A DNA stretch of 33,544 nucleotides from positions 1 to 33,544 of the forward strand of contig JAKBPI010000026.1 of assembly GCA_021829645.1 (NCBI GenBank). The letters run 5' to 3'. Positions 16,041 through 24,771 of this stretch are shown piece after piece. The stretch's first letter is position 1. Every line of letters begins with the position of its first letter. Origin of the DNA: Actinomycetes bacterium. Its GTDB lineage: Bacteria > Actinomycetota > Acidimicrobiia > Acidimicrobiales > Bog-793. Below the pieces are notes generated by a model, which was given only the letters and a program-made list of their open reading frames with translations, was not told the DNA's origin and did not search any database. A program made the position numbers and the translations under genes.

Positions 16041-18707
16041 ATGTCACTGGACAGCTTTAAAACAAAAATATCACTCGAAGTCGGCAATAAGAGTTACACA
16101 ATATATTCTCTTGCAAAATTAAAAGAACATTTTGATATTGACTCACTGCCTTTTGCCACCAAAATTCTCTTGGAAAACCTACTCAGACACGAAGATGGTC
16201 GCAGTGTAACGAAATCTGGTATCGAAGCCCTTTGTAATTTAGGTGGCAAGGGATCGCAAAACGACGAAATAGCCTTTAGCCCAGCCAGGATACTGCTCCA
16301 AGATTTAACCGGCGTTCCCTGCGTTGTCGATCTTGCTGTGATGCGTGACGCCGTAACGTCACTTGGAGGTTCTCCGGAAAAAGTAAACCCGCTGATCCCA
16401 GTCGACTTGGTCATTGACCACTCCGTCATAGCAGAGTATGCCGGTACCAAAGATGCCTACGACAAGAACACGGAGATTGAATTCGAAAGAAACGCAGAAA
16501 GATACAACTTCCTGCGATGGGGGCAGCAGGCTTTCAATAACTTAAGAGTGGTGCCCCCCGGTAACGGTATTTGTCATCAGGTCAACCTGGAATACTTATC
16601 GCGGGTTGTCTTTACCGACGAAGAGGGTAACGCTTATCCGGATACTTTAGTGGGTACTGATTCCCATACCACCATGGTCAACGGTTTGGGAATTCTGGGT
16701 TGGGGCGTAGGCGGCATCGAAGCCGAAGCAGCCATGCTCGGTCAGCCCATACCCATGCTGATTCCAGAAGTCATAGGTCTTCGTCTTTTTGGCAATCTCC
16801 GAGAGGGAACAACGGCAACAGACCTCGTATTGTCCATAACCGAGCTGCTCAGACAACACAAAGTTGTAGGAAAAATGGTGGAATGTTTCGGTGCCGGATT
16901 GCAGCATCTCCCTGTTGAAAACAGAGCCACGATTGGAAATATGTCGCCGGAATACGGCTCCACCGTCACCGTCTTTCCGATCGACGAAGCCACACTCTCT
17001 TTTCTAAGACTTACCGGCAGAAGCGACGAGCAAGTTCGTCTCGTCGAAGCCTACGCCAAGGAACAAGGCCTTTGGAGTAACCCCGACAAAGAAGCCGCCT
17101 ACAGCAGCGTTATAGATTTGGACATGTCATCCGTCGTTCCGAGTCTTGCCGGTCCGTCCAGGCCGCAAGACAGAATATCGCTCTTTGCTGCAAAAGAGAA
17201 CTTACATAAAGTCTTAGAGCCTGCCGTAAGCACAGAGAACGATAGCCGGGATGCCCAAATCACGTTAGGAAATGGTGAAAAGGCAACTTTACAAAACGGC
17301 AGCGTGGTTATCTGCGCCATAACGAGTTGCACCAATACCTCCAATCCCGAAGTGATGATTGCCGCCGGATTGCTGGCAAAAAAAGCCGTTTCGCTTGGAC
17401 TAAGGCAAAAGCCATGGGTAAAGACCTCCCTCGCCCCGGGGTCGCGAGTCGTAAGTCAATACTTAAGTGAATCAGCCCTGCTCCCCTACCTTGAGAAATT
17501 GGGCTTTGACTTGGTTGGTTTTGGCTGCACAACCTGCATAGGAAACTCAGGTCCCCTGGCAACGGAAATATCCGAGGCTATCAATAAAAATGGTCTTGCG
17601 GTAGCGGCAGTATTATCAGGGAACAGAAATTTTGAAGGCAGAATTCACCCGGATGTAAAACTCAACTACTTGGCTTCACCTCCTCTAATAGTGACATACG
17701 CTCTTACCGGAACCATGGATATCAACTTGGAAACAGACCCAATAGGAGCCGCCGAAGACGGCTCTGCAATCTACCTGAAAGATATCTGGCCCACTTCAGA
17801 AGAAATCAATGAGGTTCTACGCTCCGTATTGGACCCCTCTTTATTTACTAAAAGCTACAGTGATGTCTTCTTGGGCAGCCAAAAGTGGCGTAATCTGGAT
17901 GTAGCACTCGGATTACACTTTGCTTGGAACGAAGACTCCACCTACATACACAAGCCTCCCTTCTTTGACGACATGTCACCGACAGAATCCCCCTTGACAG
18001 ATATCACAGGTGCCAGGGTACTGGCATACTTGGGAGACAGCGTCACTACCGACCATATATCACCGGCCGGGTCGATAAAACCCAACTCACCCGCCGGGAC
18101 CTGGCTGAAAGAACGCGGAGTAAGTGTGCAAGACTTTAACTCTTATGGCACGAGACGCGGCAATGACCTGGTTATGATCAGGGGAACCTTTGCCAACATC
18201 AGACTAAAAAACAAACTCACTCCGGGTATAGAAGGAGGAGTCACACTCCATCTTCCGGACGAAACGCAAACCACTATTTTTGATGCAGCCATGGCTTACA
18301 AAGAAGCCGGTACCCCTCTGGTCATCATAGCCGGTAAGGAATACGGAACGGGATCCTCACGGGACTGGGCGGCCAAAGGATCAGCTCTCTTGGGAGTAAA
18401 GGCGGTCATTGCGGAGAGCTTTGAACGGATCCACAGGTCAAACCTGATCGGCATGGGGGTCTTACCTCTCCAGTTCGTCGCCCCCGACAACTCTGAATCA
18501 TTGGGGCTGACAGGTAAAGAGCTGTACTCCATACTCGGCCTAGAAAATATAGGAGCCACAGAGCTGATAGGTAAAGTATTATCCGTGAGAGCAGACGACA
18601 AGCAATTCCAAGTACTTGCCAGGATAGACACACCCACTGAAGCGGAATACTACCTTCATAAAGGGATTTTACGTTTTGTAGCAAAACAGCTGGCCAAAAA
18701 ACAGTAG
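16041..18707 (+). CDS. acnA: aconitate hydratase AcnA
   Basis: An 888-residue cytosolic enzyme interconverting citrate and isocitrate in the TCA/glyoxylate cycles. The AcnA/IRP-type layout is clear: DLTGVPCVVDLA, the DSHTTMVNGLG motif, and the three [4Fe-4S] cysteines in CAITSCTNTSNPEV (first ligand) and FGCTTCIGNSGPL (two). The C-terminal swivel domain has YGTGSSRDWAAKG, and the active-site region SFERIHRSNLIGMGVLPL is present. Length is normal. AAGGTGG lies nine bases before the ATG. A perfect hairpin overlaps the stop codon. The upstream MarR gene runs the same way, but a ~118-base gap suggests a separate promoter. Confidence 0.97.
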   Translation: MSLDSFKTKISLEVGNKSYTIYSLAKLKEHFDIDSLPFATKILLENLLRHEDGRSVTKSGIEALCNLGGKGSQNDEIAFSPARILLQDLTGVPCVVDLAVMRDAVTSLGGSPEKVNPLIPVDLVIDHSVIAEYAGTKDAYDKNTEIEFERNAERYNFLRWGQQAFNNLRVVPPGNGICHQVNLEYLSRVVFTDEEGNAYPDTLVGTDSHTTMVNGLGILGWGVGGIEAEAAMLGQPIPMLIPEVIGLRLFGNLREGTTATDLVLSITELLRQHKVVGKMVECFGAGLQHLPVENRATIGNMSPEYGSTVTVFPIDEATLSFLRLTGRSDEQVRLVEAYAKEQGLWSNPDKEAAYSSVIDLDMSSVVPSLAGPSRPQDRISLFAAKENLHKVLEPAVSTENDSRDAQITLGNGEKATLQNGSVVICAITSCTNTSNPEVMIAAGLLAKKAVSLGLRQKPWVKTSLAPGSRVVSQYLSESALLPYLEKLGFDLVGFGCTTCIGNSGPLATEISEAINKNGLAVAAVLSGNRNFEGRIHPDVKLNYLASPPLIVTYALTGTMDINLETDPIGAAEDGSAIYLKDIWPTSEEINEVLRSVLDPSLFTKSYSDVFLGSQKWRNLDVALGLHFAWNEDSTYIHKPPFFDDMSPTESPLTDITGARVLAYLGDSVTTDHISPAGSIKPNSPAGTWLKERGVSVQDFNSYGTRRGNDLVMIRGTFANIRLKNKLTPGIEGGVTLHLPDETQTTIFDAAMAYKEAGTPLVIIAGKEYGTGSSRDWAAKGSALLGVKAVIAESFERIHRSNLIGMGVLPLQFVAPDNSESLGLTGKELYSILGLENIGATELIGKVLSVRADDKQFQVLARIDTPTEAEYYLHKGILRFVAKQLAKKQ

Positions 18708-18740
18708 GTATTTGCGCTCCGACAAGAGCGCAAATACCTA
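18705..18740 (+). terminator. perfect 15-bp hairpin overlapping the acnA stop codon
   Basis: TAGGTATTTGCGCTC (18705-18719) and GAGCGCAAATACCTA (18726-18740) are exact inverted copies with a 6-base loop. The first three bases are the acnA TAG stop. No T-run follows, so termination efficiency is unclear. Confidence 0.65.
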
Positions 18741-18764
18741 TCAGATAATCTCACCGTTCTGGGC

Positions 18765-19544
18765 TCACCCTGAATAAACCAGAGACTTTAACCCTATATG
18801 GTTCATAATTGTCTCCAAAAATGATGTCACGAGACTAAGCCTGTTTAAGAGCAGCAGGACCCCAAAAAATACCATCATGAACGCGGAAATGCGCATGATG
18901 TGAACACTGTGTCTACGCAAAAATTTGAACGCGCCTGTCAGCCTGTTGTAAAAGAGTCCCAACAAAATGAACGGCACCCCTATGCCCAGAGAATATGCCG
19001 TCAGCAGAGCGGTTCCCTGACCAAAACCGCGTTGGCTGACTGCTACCGCCGTCACCGCCGCCAAAACGGGGCCCAGACATGGAGTCCATCCAAAGCCAAA
19101 CGCTACACCGGTGGCAAACGCCGCTAAAAACCCAAATTTAGACGGTGAAATATGTAATCTTGCCTCCCGATACAAAAAAGACCAGCGTATATCCAAAGAA
19201 GTAAGCAGTAAAAAAAGCGCCATCGCCAGCACAATTCCGCCGGATATCTCTGTCAACATAAGACGGCTTTTCAATAAAGCGTGACCTATAGAAGTTGCCG
19301 TAAGGCCTATAGATATGAAAACTACCCCAAACCCAAAAATAAAGAGTAGTGTATTGATTACAACCCGCAAGGAAGATACGCCGGTTTCCGATACAGGAGA
19401 AGGCGTTTTTCCGCTACTGTTACCCTGAAAAGATGTCCCTCCGATAACTGAAAGATAGGCGGGCACTAACGGCAAAACACATGGGGAAACAAAAGAAGCT
19501 ATCCCTCCGCCAAAAGCAACGAAGTATGAAACATTACCCACCAT
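18765..19544 (-). CDS. ccdA: cytochrome c biogenesis protein CcdA (thiol transporter)
   Basis: A 259-residue membrane protein of the DsbD/CcdA family that moves reducing power across the membrane to extracytoplasmic thiol proteins. About six helices are visible. The two redox cysteines sit in SPCVLPLVPAY (first helix) and GWTPCLGPVLA (fourth), the positions expected for the CcdA active pair. No ResB/ResC or thioredoxin-like partner is nearby, so the role may be general thiol reduction. It converges with acnA and diverges from otsB. There is no clear Shine-Dalgarno sequence before the ATG. Confidence 0.92.
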   Translation of the reverse strand: MVGNVSYFVAFGGGIASFVSPCVLPLVPAYLSVIGGTSFQGNSSGKTPSPVSETGVSSLRVVINTLLFIFGFGVVFISIGLTATSIGHALLKSRLMLTEISGGIVLAMALFLLLTSLDIRWSFLYREARLHISPSKFGFLAAFATGVAFGFGWTPCLGPVLAAVTAVAVSQRGFGQGTALLTAYSLGIGVPFILLGLFYNRLTGAFKFLRRHSVHIMRISAFMMVFFGVLLLLNRLSLVTSFLETIMNHIGLKSLVYSG

Positions 19545-19660
19545 TTTTTAGTTTTCTCATTTCACAACGGAGACAGATACAGTTAATATAGAACAGGATA
19601 GCCTTTAACGGAAAGCGACACCAATTGAAGTACTCAAGAACTGACTGTTAGCATAAGACG

Positions 19661-20467
19661 GTGGACAGGTCTCCAATTAGTTCGGTCAAAGAAGTGTTGT
19701 CGGCCATCATGGCCCGATACGAAAACTCCTCTGCTAACGCTTTTGTCTGTGACTTTGACGGCACTTTGGCCCCGATAATAAACGACCCTACTCAATCAAA
19801 AATTCCACAACACATCGTAGAGTCGCTCCTTTTACTGACACAAAAAATTGAGATTGTAGCCGTTATCTCCGGTAGGGAACTGGAATTTTTAAACCAGGCT
19901 TTTGTGCCTCACATAGGTAGACATGGCGAAATGCCAATCAAAATTTTCGGCCTTTACGGTAGTCAAACGAATGACGACAACTTTGCAGGACTGCACCGGA
20001 CGTCGGGAATGACAGCAGAGCTCAAAAAGGCAATTTTACAGTGCTCAACTTCGCTGCCGGAAAAAATCTATATAGAAGTAAAAGACAACGGGGTTGTGTT
20101 CCATTATCGCAACAGCCCTGATCTCGAAACAGAAGTGCTGGCTATGGCAGAAGAGGTTACAAATACTTTTCCCGTCCGTGCTTTACAAGGGAAAAAGGTG
20201 ATAGAACTCGTTCCAGCCGATCAGATTGACAAAGGAGACGTGATCGACTACATCGGCAACTATGCCGATGCTATCTGCTATATAGGAGACGACTATGGCG
20301 ATATAGCCGCTTTTGAAAGCGTCAACAAAAGAGCACGAAGCGGCCTATCAATAGGTGTATTTTCCGAAGAAATGCCTATTGAGCTGTATCAAAAATGTCA
20401 ATTTATACTCGAGAGCACCCAAGCTGTCCATCAACTTACACAGGAATTACTTTTTGCACTTTCCTAA
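19661..20467 (+). CDS. otsB: trehalose-6-phosphate phosphatase
   Basis: A 268-residue HAD-superfamily phosphatase removing phosphate from trehalose 6-phosphate. HAD motif I is FVCDFDGTLAPI; motif II is AVISGRELEFL; a conserved Lys lies in KKVIELVPADQIDKGD; and motif III/IV is YIGDDYGDIAAF. The otsB-type cap domain lies between. The GTG at 19661 gives the longest reading; the ATG at 19709 is another possibility, and neither has a strong ribosome site. It converges with an OtsA-like gene, which together would make trehalose. Confidence 0.85.
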   Translation: MDRSPISSVKEVLSAIMARYENSSANAFVCDFDGTLAPIINDPTQSKIPQHIVESLLLLTQKIEIVAVISGRELEFLNQAFVPHIGRHGEMPIKIFGLYGSQTNDDNFAGLHRTSGMTAELKKAILQCSTSLPEKIYIEVKDNGVVFHYRNSPDLETEVLAMAEEVTNTFPVRALQGKKVIELVPADQIDKGDVIDYIGNYADAICYIGDDYGDIAAFESVNKRARSGLSIGVFSEEMPIELYQKCQFILESTQAVHQLTQELLFALS

Positions 20468-20469
20468 AG

Positions 20470-20492
20470 TATGAAAACGTATAGATTTCATA
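20470..20492. terminator. short hairpin between convergent otsB and otsA
   Basis: TATGAAA (20470-20476) and TTTCATA (20486-20492) are inverted copies with a 9-base loop. They cover the otsA stop codon, in the only space between the two convergent genes. It is AT-rich and weak. Confidence 0.35.
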
Positions 20493-21852
20493 TCGCTTGC
20501 TCAAGGAGCTCTGACAACCAAAGAGCAGGAGGGTTTTTCATAATCACTTCAGACAATTGTGCATTTCTTGCAGATTTTTCCTGATTATCCATTTCCAGAG
20601 CTTTTTTCATGGCATTGGCAGTCTCGGAAACGTCATAGGGGTTGACACCCAAAGCCCCGCCACGCATTTCTTCGTATGCTCCTGCTTCTTGAGATAGGAT
20701 TAATAATCCTTCCTTTGGATTTACCGCCACGCCTTCCTTGGCAACCAGATTCATACCGTCCCTTACAGGATTTACCAGCAGCACATCATAAATTAGCATC
20801 CCTGCCAGGGACAACTCGTAGTTGTCATCGGTGACGAACTCAATTACGTCATCGCCGCCAAAACGCTGATTGATTCTTGCTACTTCGTCAAATACCTCTT
20901 TTTTATACGTTTGATAATATTTACTCTTTTCCCGTGACAGATAAGTCCTAGCAAAAAAAACGGTTTTGGCACGCAAAGAAGGGTTCTCAACAAGCAACTC
21001 TTCAAAAGCCAAAAAACCCCTAATTAAGTTTTTAGACGGCTCCAGCCTGTCCGTGCGATAAATAATTTTTTTGCCGGCAAAACGCTTTGACAATCTCTCT
21101 GCTTGATCTCTGACAACACCGTCCAACGCTTTATGCCGCAGGGATACCGGATCTACACCCAGAGGAGTTGCATAAGCTTTTGGCTTGATACCCAATACTT
21201 CGCTAACGGCTTTTTGATACCTCTGACACCAGCGCTGCGTGTGGAAACCACAGGAACCGTAAGCCGACATCGCACGGAGAAGCTCTTCTCTGAGTACGGA
21301 AGGCAAAATATGCAATTCTTCCAAAGTCGGAAAAGGAATGTGTAAAAAATATGTGGTCTCTAAATCAGGACGTTTTATTTTTAGATACTTCCCAACAAGA
21401 AAAAAATGATAGTCATTCACCATGACTTTGGCTCCGTAAGATGCACCCTCACAGATCGCATCAGCAATTTTTTCATTATGCAACCTGTAAGCTTCCCAGG
21501 CAGCAAAAAAAGATTTATCAAACACGGGAGTATAAGCTGCATTAAACAGCCCGTGACACAAAAACCAAAACACCTCATTGGCAATTTTGTTATACGACAA
21601 CTCCAAAATATCCGGAGGTAAAACCACAAAGTTTACGTTGATATCACCGATATCGACGGAAACGGCTTCCTTGGCAGCAAATATATCTTCTTCACTTAGC
21701 GCAGTGGCTACCCAATCTGCTTTTTGGTCCTGTAAAGCGCTCACCAAACTTGGTGCGACACCGCCGATACTGTGATGTACGCTCAGTCCGCCGTGAGAAT
21801 TTTTTGACAATCTCACCGGGGAACGATTCGCTACTATCATCAAATCACTCAT
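20488..21852 (-). CDS. otsA: trehalose-6-phosphate synthase-like glycosyltransferase (GT20)
   Basis: A 454-residue retaining glycosyltransferase using the ATG at 21852, which has GGGG five bases upstream; the frame is open to 21876. GT20 landmarks are NRSPVRLS with a following GG (donor phosphate loop), MVNDYHFFLV, FLHIPFPTLEEL, GFHTQRW, DRLEPSKNLIRGF (the Arg/Lys pair that contacts the UDP-sugar phosphates) and NPVRDGMNLVAKEG. Several blocks differ from E. coli OtsA (for example EPSKN for the usual DYIKG), so a related product such as glucosylglycerol phosphate is possible. The adjacent otsB favours trehalose 6-phosphate. Confidence 0.82.
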   Translation of the reverse strand: MSDLMIVANRSPVRLSKNSHGGLSVHHSIGGVAPSLVSALQDQKADWVATALSEEDIFAAKEAVSVDIGDINVNFVVLPPDILELSYNKIANEVFWFLCHGLFNAAYTPVFDKSFFAAWEAYRLHNEKIADAICEGASYGAKVMVNDYHFFLVGKYLKIKRPDLETTYFLHIPFPTLEELHILPSVLREELLRAMSAYGSCGFHTQRWCQRYQKAVSEVLGIKPKAYATPLGVDPVSLRHKALDGVVRDQAERLSKRFAGKKIIYRTDRLEPSKNLIRGFLAFEELLVENPSLRAKTVFFARTYLSREKSKYYQTYKKEVFDEVARINQRFGGDDVIEFVTDDNYELSLAGMLIYDVLLVNPVRDGMNLVAKEGVAVNPKEGLLILSQEAGAYEEMRGGALGVNPYDVSETANAMKKALEMDNQEKSARNAQLSEVIMKNPPALWLSELLEQAI

Positions 21853-22003
21853 GAATACCCCATCTAAATAAATCAACCAATCCTTTCGAAGGTTTCTGAA
21901 GCAAATTTAGTGGCTAAATATTTTGATTCGGTAATAACATTTTTGTCAGAATACGATATGAATCTTTTATGCTCTTACACTCTGCCAACATATCGGCATT
22001 GAT

Positions 22004-22810
22004 CTACATGAGTCTTTCCAGCATAGCCTGCAAAACATCCTTGGCGGTCGGCACTAAATCCGTCAATGTTCTGCTCTTATGATACCTTTGGCCCAAATCA
22101 ACCTGTGCAATAACGTCTTCTCCATACAGGCGATAGGTGTCGATAAGTATGGCGATCTCTACTTGATAATTGTCGGCTACGCATATTTTCTCCAGTAACT
22201 CCCGCCTAATTGAGGTTTCCCCCGCAAGAGGTTGGTCAATACATGCAAGCTGCGGAAGTAAAATTTCCAAAACTGGTTTAGCGACTAACTCGGTAACGCG
22301 CCCGCCGCCAAAAGAAGTTCCGCCGTCAAAGCGTTGGTACTTTGGTTTACACAACATCAGTTTCTTGTCGATAAGGAGTGGGGCGAGCATCTCTGTGACA
22401 AAATGACTTGAGAAATTAGTGACGTCGGCATCAAGAAAAAGTAGGATATCGCCGGAAGAAGCCCTGATCCCCTCACGCAATGCAGCGCCTTTGCCAAAAG
22501 GCACACCTTGATTCTTGGACATATCTATTACGTCAGCACCGCTCTCTTTTGCTATGCCGGATGTATTGTCCGACGATACATCGTTGATAACTATCAGTTC
22601 ATCAACCAAATTCGTCTTTAGCATACACTCGGAGCGAATACTGCCAATGATGGCTCCTATGGTGGCAGCTTCATTTCTAGCCGGAATGATAACGCTGATC
22701 GACGAGGTCCCTTTATAATCAAGTAATTGCTCTTGGTTACTGCCATTTTGCACCCATAGAGCGTACCCATCCAAGCGTTGCTCAGATTCCGCTTTGCAAT
22801 CCATACTCAC
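22004..22810 (-). CDS. gpgS: glucosyl-3-phosphoglycerate synthase GpgS
   Basis: A 268-residue GT81-type glycosyltransferase that transfers glucose from a nucleotide sugar to 3-phosphoglycerate. This is the first step to glucosylglycerate, a compatible solute and, in mycobacteria, the primer of methylglucose lipopolysaccharides. Visible features are SVIIPARNEAATIG, INDVSSDNT, GKGAALREG, the DADV metal motif, the acceptor loop QPLAGETS and NYQVEIAILIDTYR, a hallmark close to GYGVEI(A/G)LLID in known GpgS. The start is either the GTG at 22810 or the ATG at 22804; neither has a strong ribosome site. No gpgP phosphatase is in the window. It runs the same way as otsA. Confidence 0.87.
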   Translation of the reverse strand: MSMDCKAESEQRLDGYALWVQNGSNQEQLLDYKGTSSISVIIPARNEAATIGAIIGSIRSECMLKTNLVDELIVINDVSSDNTSGIAKESGADVIDMSKNQGVPFGKGAALREGIRASSGDILLFLDADVTNFSSHFVTEMLAPLLIDKKLMLCKPKYQRFDGGTSFGGGRVTELVAKPVLEILLPQLACIDQPLAGETSIRRELLEKICVADNYQVEIAILIDTYRLYGEDVIAQVDLGQRYHKSRTLTDLVPTAKDVLQAMLERLM

Positions 22811-23011
22811 ACCATAGCCAGAGTAAAACCCACCGGGTGCCTTTTGTCAAAAAGTTTTTGGATGTCATTCTCGGTTGAGCTCAACAGCATGCCCACTTTA
22901 TGAACATACTCCAGCGTTATCGACTTTTTTTTAAAGTAGCAAGACACAAAATATGGAAAAATCCCCAAAACGCGTACCTGGAAGAGTGGAATTCTGATAC
23001 GCTATTACACA

Positions 23012-23113
23012 TCATCAAGAGCGGTTGAGGGACGGGCCCTTTGAAACCGCGGCAACCAGGTGAGACGTATTCACATCTCACGTCAAGGTGCCAATGCCCG
23101 ACCGATGAGGAGG
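23012..23113 (+). promoter_or_regulatory. SAM-I-type riboswitch lacking P4, with Shine-Dalgarno in P1
   Basis: The conserved core is clear: P1 5' strand TCATC (23012-23016) followed by AAGAG; P2 GCGGTT...AACCGC (23021-23026 / 23045-23050) enclosing GAGGGAC, GGGCCC and the kink-turn-like TTTGAAA; GGCAACC; an extended P3 with GTGAGA/TCTCAC; then AAGGTGCCAATGCC and P1 3' strand GATGA (23104-23108). The usual P4 hairpin is absent. GAGGAGG (23107-23113), the ribosome site of the next gene, overlaps P1, so SAM binding should block translation. No terminator fits between aptamer and start codon. Confidence 0.85.
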
Positions 23114-23117
23114 ATGC

Positions 23118-24344
23118 ATGTCATTTGTCGAAAGTCTTCGCTGTCGTGAGTGCGGCAGATCATACCCCGTAAGCGCTTTAAATGCTTGCGAGTTTTGTTT
23201 TGGCCCTCTTGAAGTGTTCTACAACTACGAAGCCATGCAAGAAGTGGTCTCGCGTTCAAGAATTGAGTCGGGTCCGCAGACCATATGGCGCTATAGCGAT
23301 TTACTCCCCACCTCCGCCAGCCCCAACCTCGATCTTGGCACCGGTTTTACACCCCTTCTGCGTGCCGATCATTTGGCAGCCGAACTGGGACTTAGGAAGC
23401 TTTATCTCAAAGACGACACCAGAAACCCAACGGGCTCGTTCAAAGACAGAGTGGTATCCGTGGCGCTCTCCAAAGCCAGAGAACTTGGGTTAAAAGTAGC
23501 GGCCTGTCCCTCAACAGGGAATTTGGCCAACTCTGTTGCCGCCCATGCGGCACGCTCCGGCATGGAAGCCTATATATTTGTACCGGCCAATTTGGAACAC
23601 AATAAAATTGCCATGTCTGCAATTTTCGGTGGACATCTGATAGCCGTAGACGGCAATTACGACCAAGTTAACAGACTGTGTGCCGAACTGGCCATGCTGC
23701 ATGACGATTGGGCCTTTGTGAACGTCAATGTACGTCCTTATTATGCTGAGGGCTCTAAAACCCTGGCTTTTGAGGTAGCCGAACAACTGGGATGGCAATT
23801 GCCAGACCACGTTGTAGTGCCGATTGCCTCTGGGAGTCAACTGACAAAAATCCATAAAGGTTTTAATGAATTGACCAAACTCGGTTTAGTGTCAGAAAAA
23901 GACGTTCGTATTTCCGGAGCACAGGCCTTGGGATGCTCTCCCGTTGCCGAAGCATTTCTGTCCGGCGCTGACTATATTAAACCCGTCAAGCCGGATACGG
24001 TAGCCAAATCACTTGCCATAGGAAACCCGGCTGATGGCTGGTATGCACTGCAAACTATCAGAAAAACAGGAGGCTCTGCTGCCGCCGTATCCGATGACGA
24101 ATTGCTCGAAGGCATCACTTTGCTAGCCAAAACCGAAGGAGTATTCGCAGAAACAGCAGGTGGGGTGACTGTTGCCAGCCTTATTAAGTTAGTGAACTCG
24201 GGCGCCGTCAAAAGCGATGAAACGGTAGTGATCTACATTACCGGCAATGGCCTGAAGACCATTGAGGCACTTGGAGACAGGGTTGGTCCCACCGATACCA
24301 TTTCTCCCCGTGTGGACGCTTTTGAGGAACTACTGCACCACTAA
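23118..24344 (+). CDS. thrC: threonine synthase-family PLP enzyme with N-terminal zinc ribbon
   Basis: A 408-residue fold-type II PLP enzyme. The zinc ribbon uses Cys9, Cys12, Cys24 and Cys27. The PLP lysine is Lys109 in NPTGSFKDR, and the phosphate/cofactor loop is ACPSTGNLANSVAAH. The family enzyme converts O-phosphohomoserine to threonine. The start is fixed by GAGGAGG four bases before the ATG. The leader is a SAM riboswitch, and the next gene is a sulfur carrier ending in GG. That context suggests an alternative: O-phosphohomoserine with a protein thiocarboxylate giving homocysteine. By sequence alone threonine synthase is the default; the alternative rests on context. Confidence 0.85.
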   Translation: MSFVESLRCRECGRSYPVSALNACEFCFGPLEVFYNYEAMQEVVSRSRIESGPQTIWRYSDLLPTSASPNLDLGTGFTPLLRADHLAAELGLRKLYLKDDTRNPTGSFKDRVVSVALSKARELGLKVAACPSTGNLANSVAAHAARSGMEAYIFVPANLEHNKIAMSAIFGGHLIAVDGNYDQVNRLCAELAMLHDDWAFVNVNVRPYYAEGSKTLAFEVAEQLGWQLPDHVVVPIASGSQLTKIHKGFNELTKLGLVSEKDVRISGAQALGCSPVAEAFLSGADYIKPVKPDTVAKSLAIGNPADGWYALQTIRKTGGSAAAVSDDELLEGITLLAKTEGVFAETAGGVTVASLIKLVNSGAVKSDETVVIYITGNGLKTIEALGDRVGPTDTISPRVDAFEELLHH

Positions 24345-24347
24345 AAA

Positions 24348-24393
24348 TTTGGCTCGTATCAGCCGTCTGTTTTTGCCGATAGCAGGAGCCAAA
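24348..24393 (+). other. intercistronic hairpin between thrC and the sulfur-carrier gene
   Basis: TTTGGCTC (24348-24355) and GAGCCAAA (24386-24393) are exact inverted copies. TATC/GATA (24357-24360 / 24378-24381) can extend the fold. It lies right after the thrC stop and ahead of the next ribosome site, and could tune the amount of the downstream protein by partial termination or RNA processing. Confidence 0.4.
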
Positions 24394-24425
24394 AACAATT
24401 TTAATCAAATACCAAGGAGAAAAAC

Positions 24426-24701
24426 ATGGCGACAACAGTAAGAATTCCAACCCAGCTGAGATCTCTGACCGGAGGAAACTCTGAAGTAGCAGTAGAAGGA
24501 GGCACGGTAAAAGAAGTAATCGACAATTTAGAAAAAAATTACCCGGGAATAGGTGAGCGCTTGCTGGACGAGAGCGGCAGCCTGAGACGTTTCGTCAACG
24601 TCTATCTTGTAGATGAAGATATCCGCTTTCTGGATGGCTTGAATACTTCGCTGAATCCCGGGCAGTCTTTGTCAATAGTGCCGGCTGTTGCCGGAGGCTG
24701 A
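24426..24701 (+). CDS. MoaD/ThiS/CysO-like sulfur carrier protein
   Basis: A 91-residue beta-grasp protein ending in AVAGG. The C-terminal Gly-Gly is the site that is adenylated and turned into a thiocarboxylate in this family. Other features are VRIPTQLRSLTGG, the helix VKEVIDNLEKNYPGI, FVNVYLVDEDIRF and PGQSLSIVPAVAGG. It fits the CysO/MoaD group. AAGGAG lies before the ATG. It follows thrC by about 80 bases, apparently in one operon under the SAM riboswitch. In M. tuberculosis, CysO feeds sulfur to CysM; here the likely partner is the thrC product. No E1-like activator or JAMM protease gene is in the window. Confidence 0.88.
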   Translation: MATTVRIPTQLRSLTGGNSEVAVEGGTVKEVIDNLEKNYPGIGERLLDESGSLRRFVNVYLVDEDIRFLDGLNTSLNPGQSLSIVPAVAGG

Positions 24702-24771
24702 TTATACTACCCCCTGGATAACGAATTGTTGATAAAAAATTCCGATGTTTTAAGAAATTGTTCTCTTCTGA

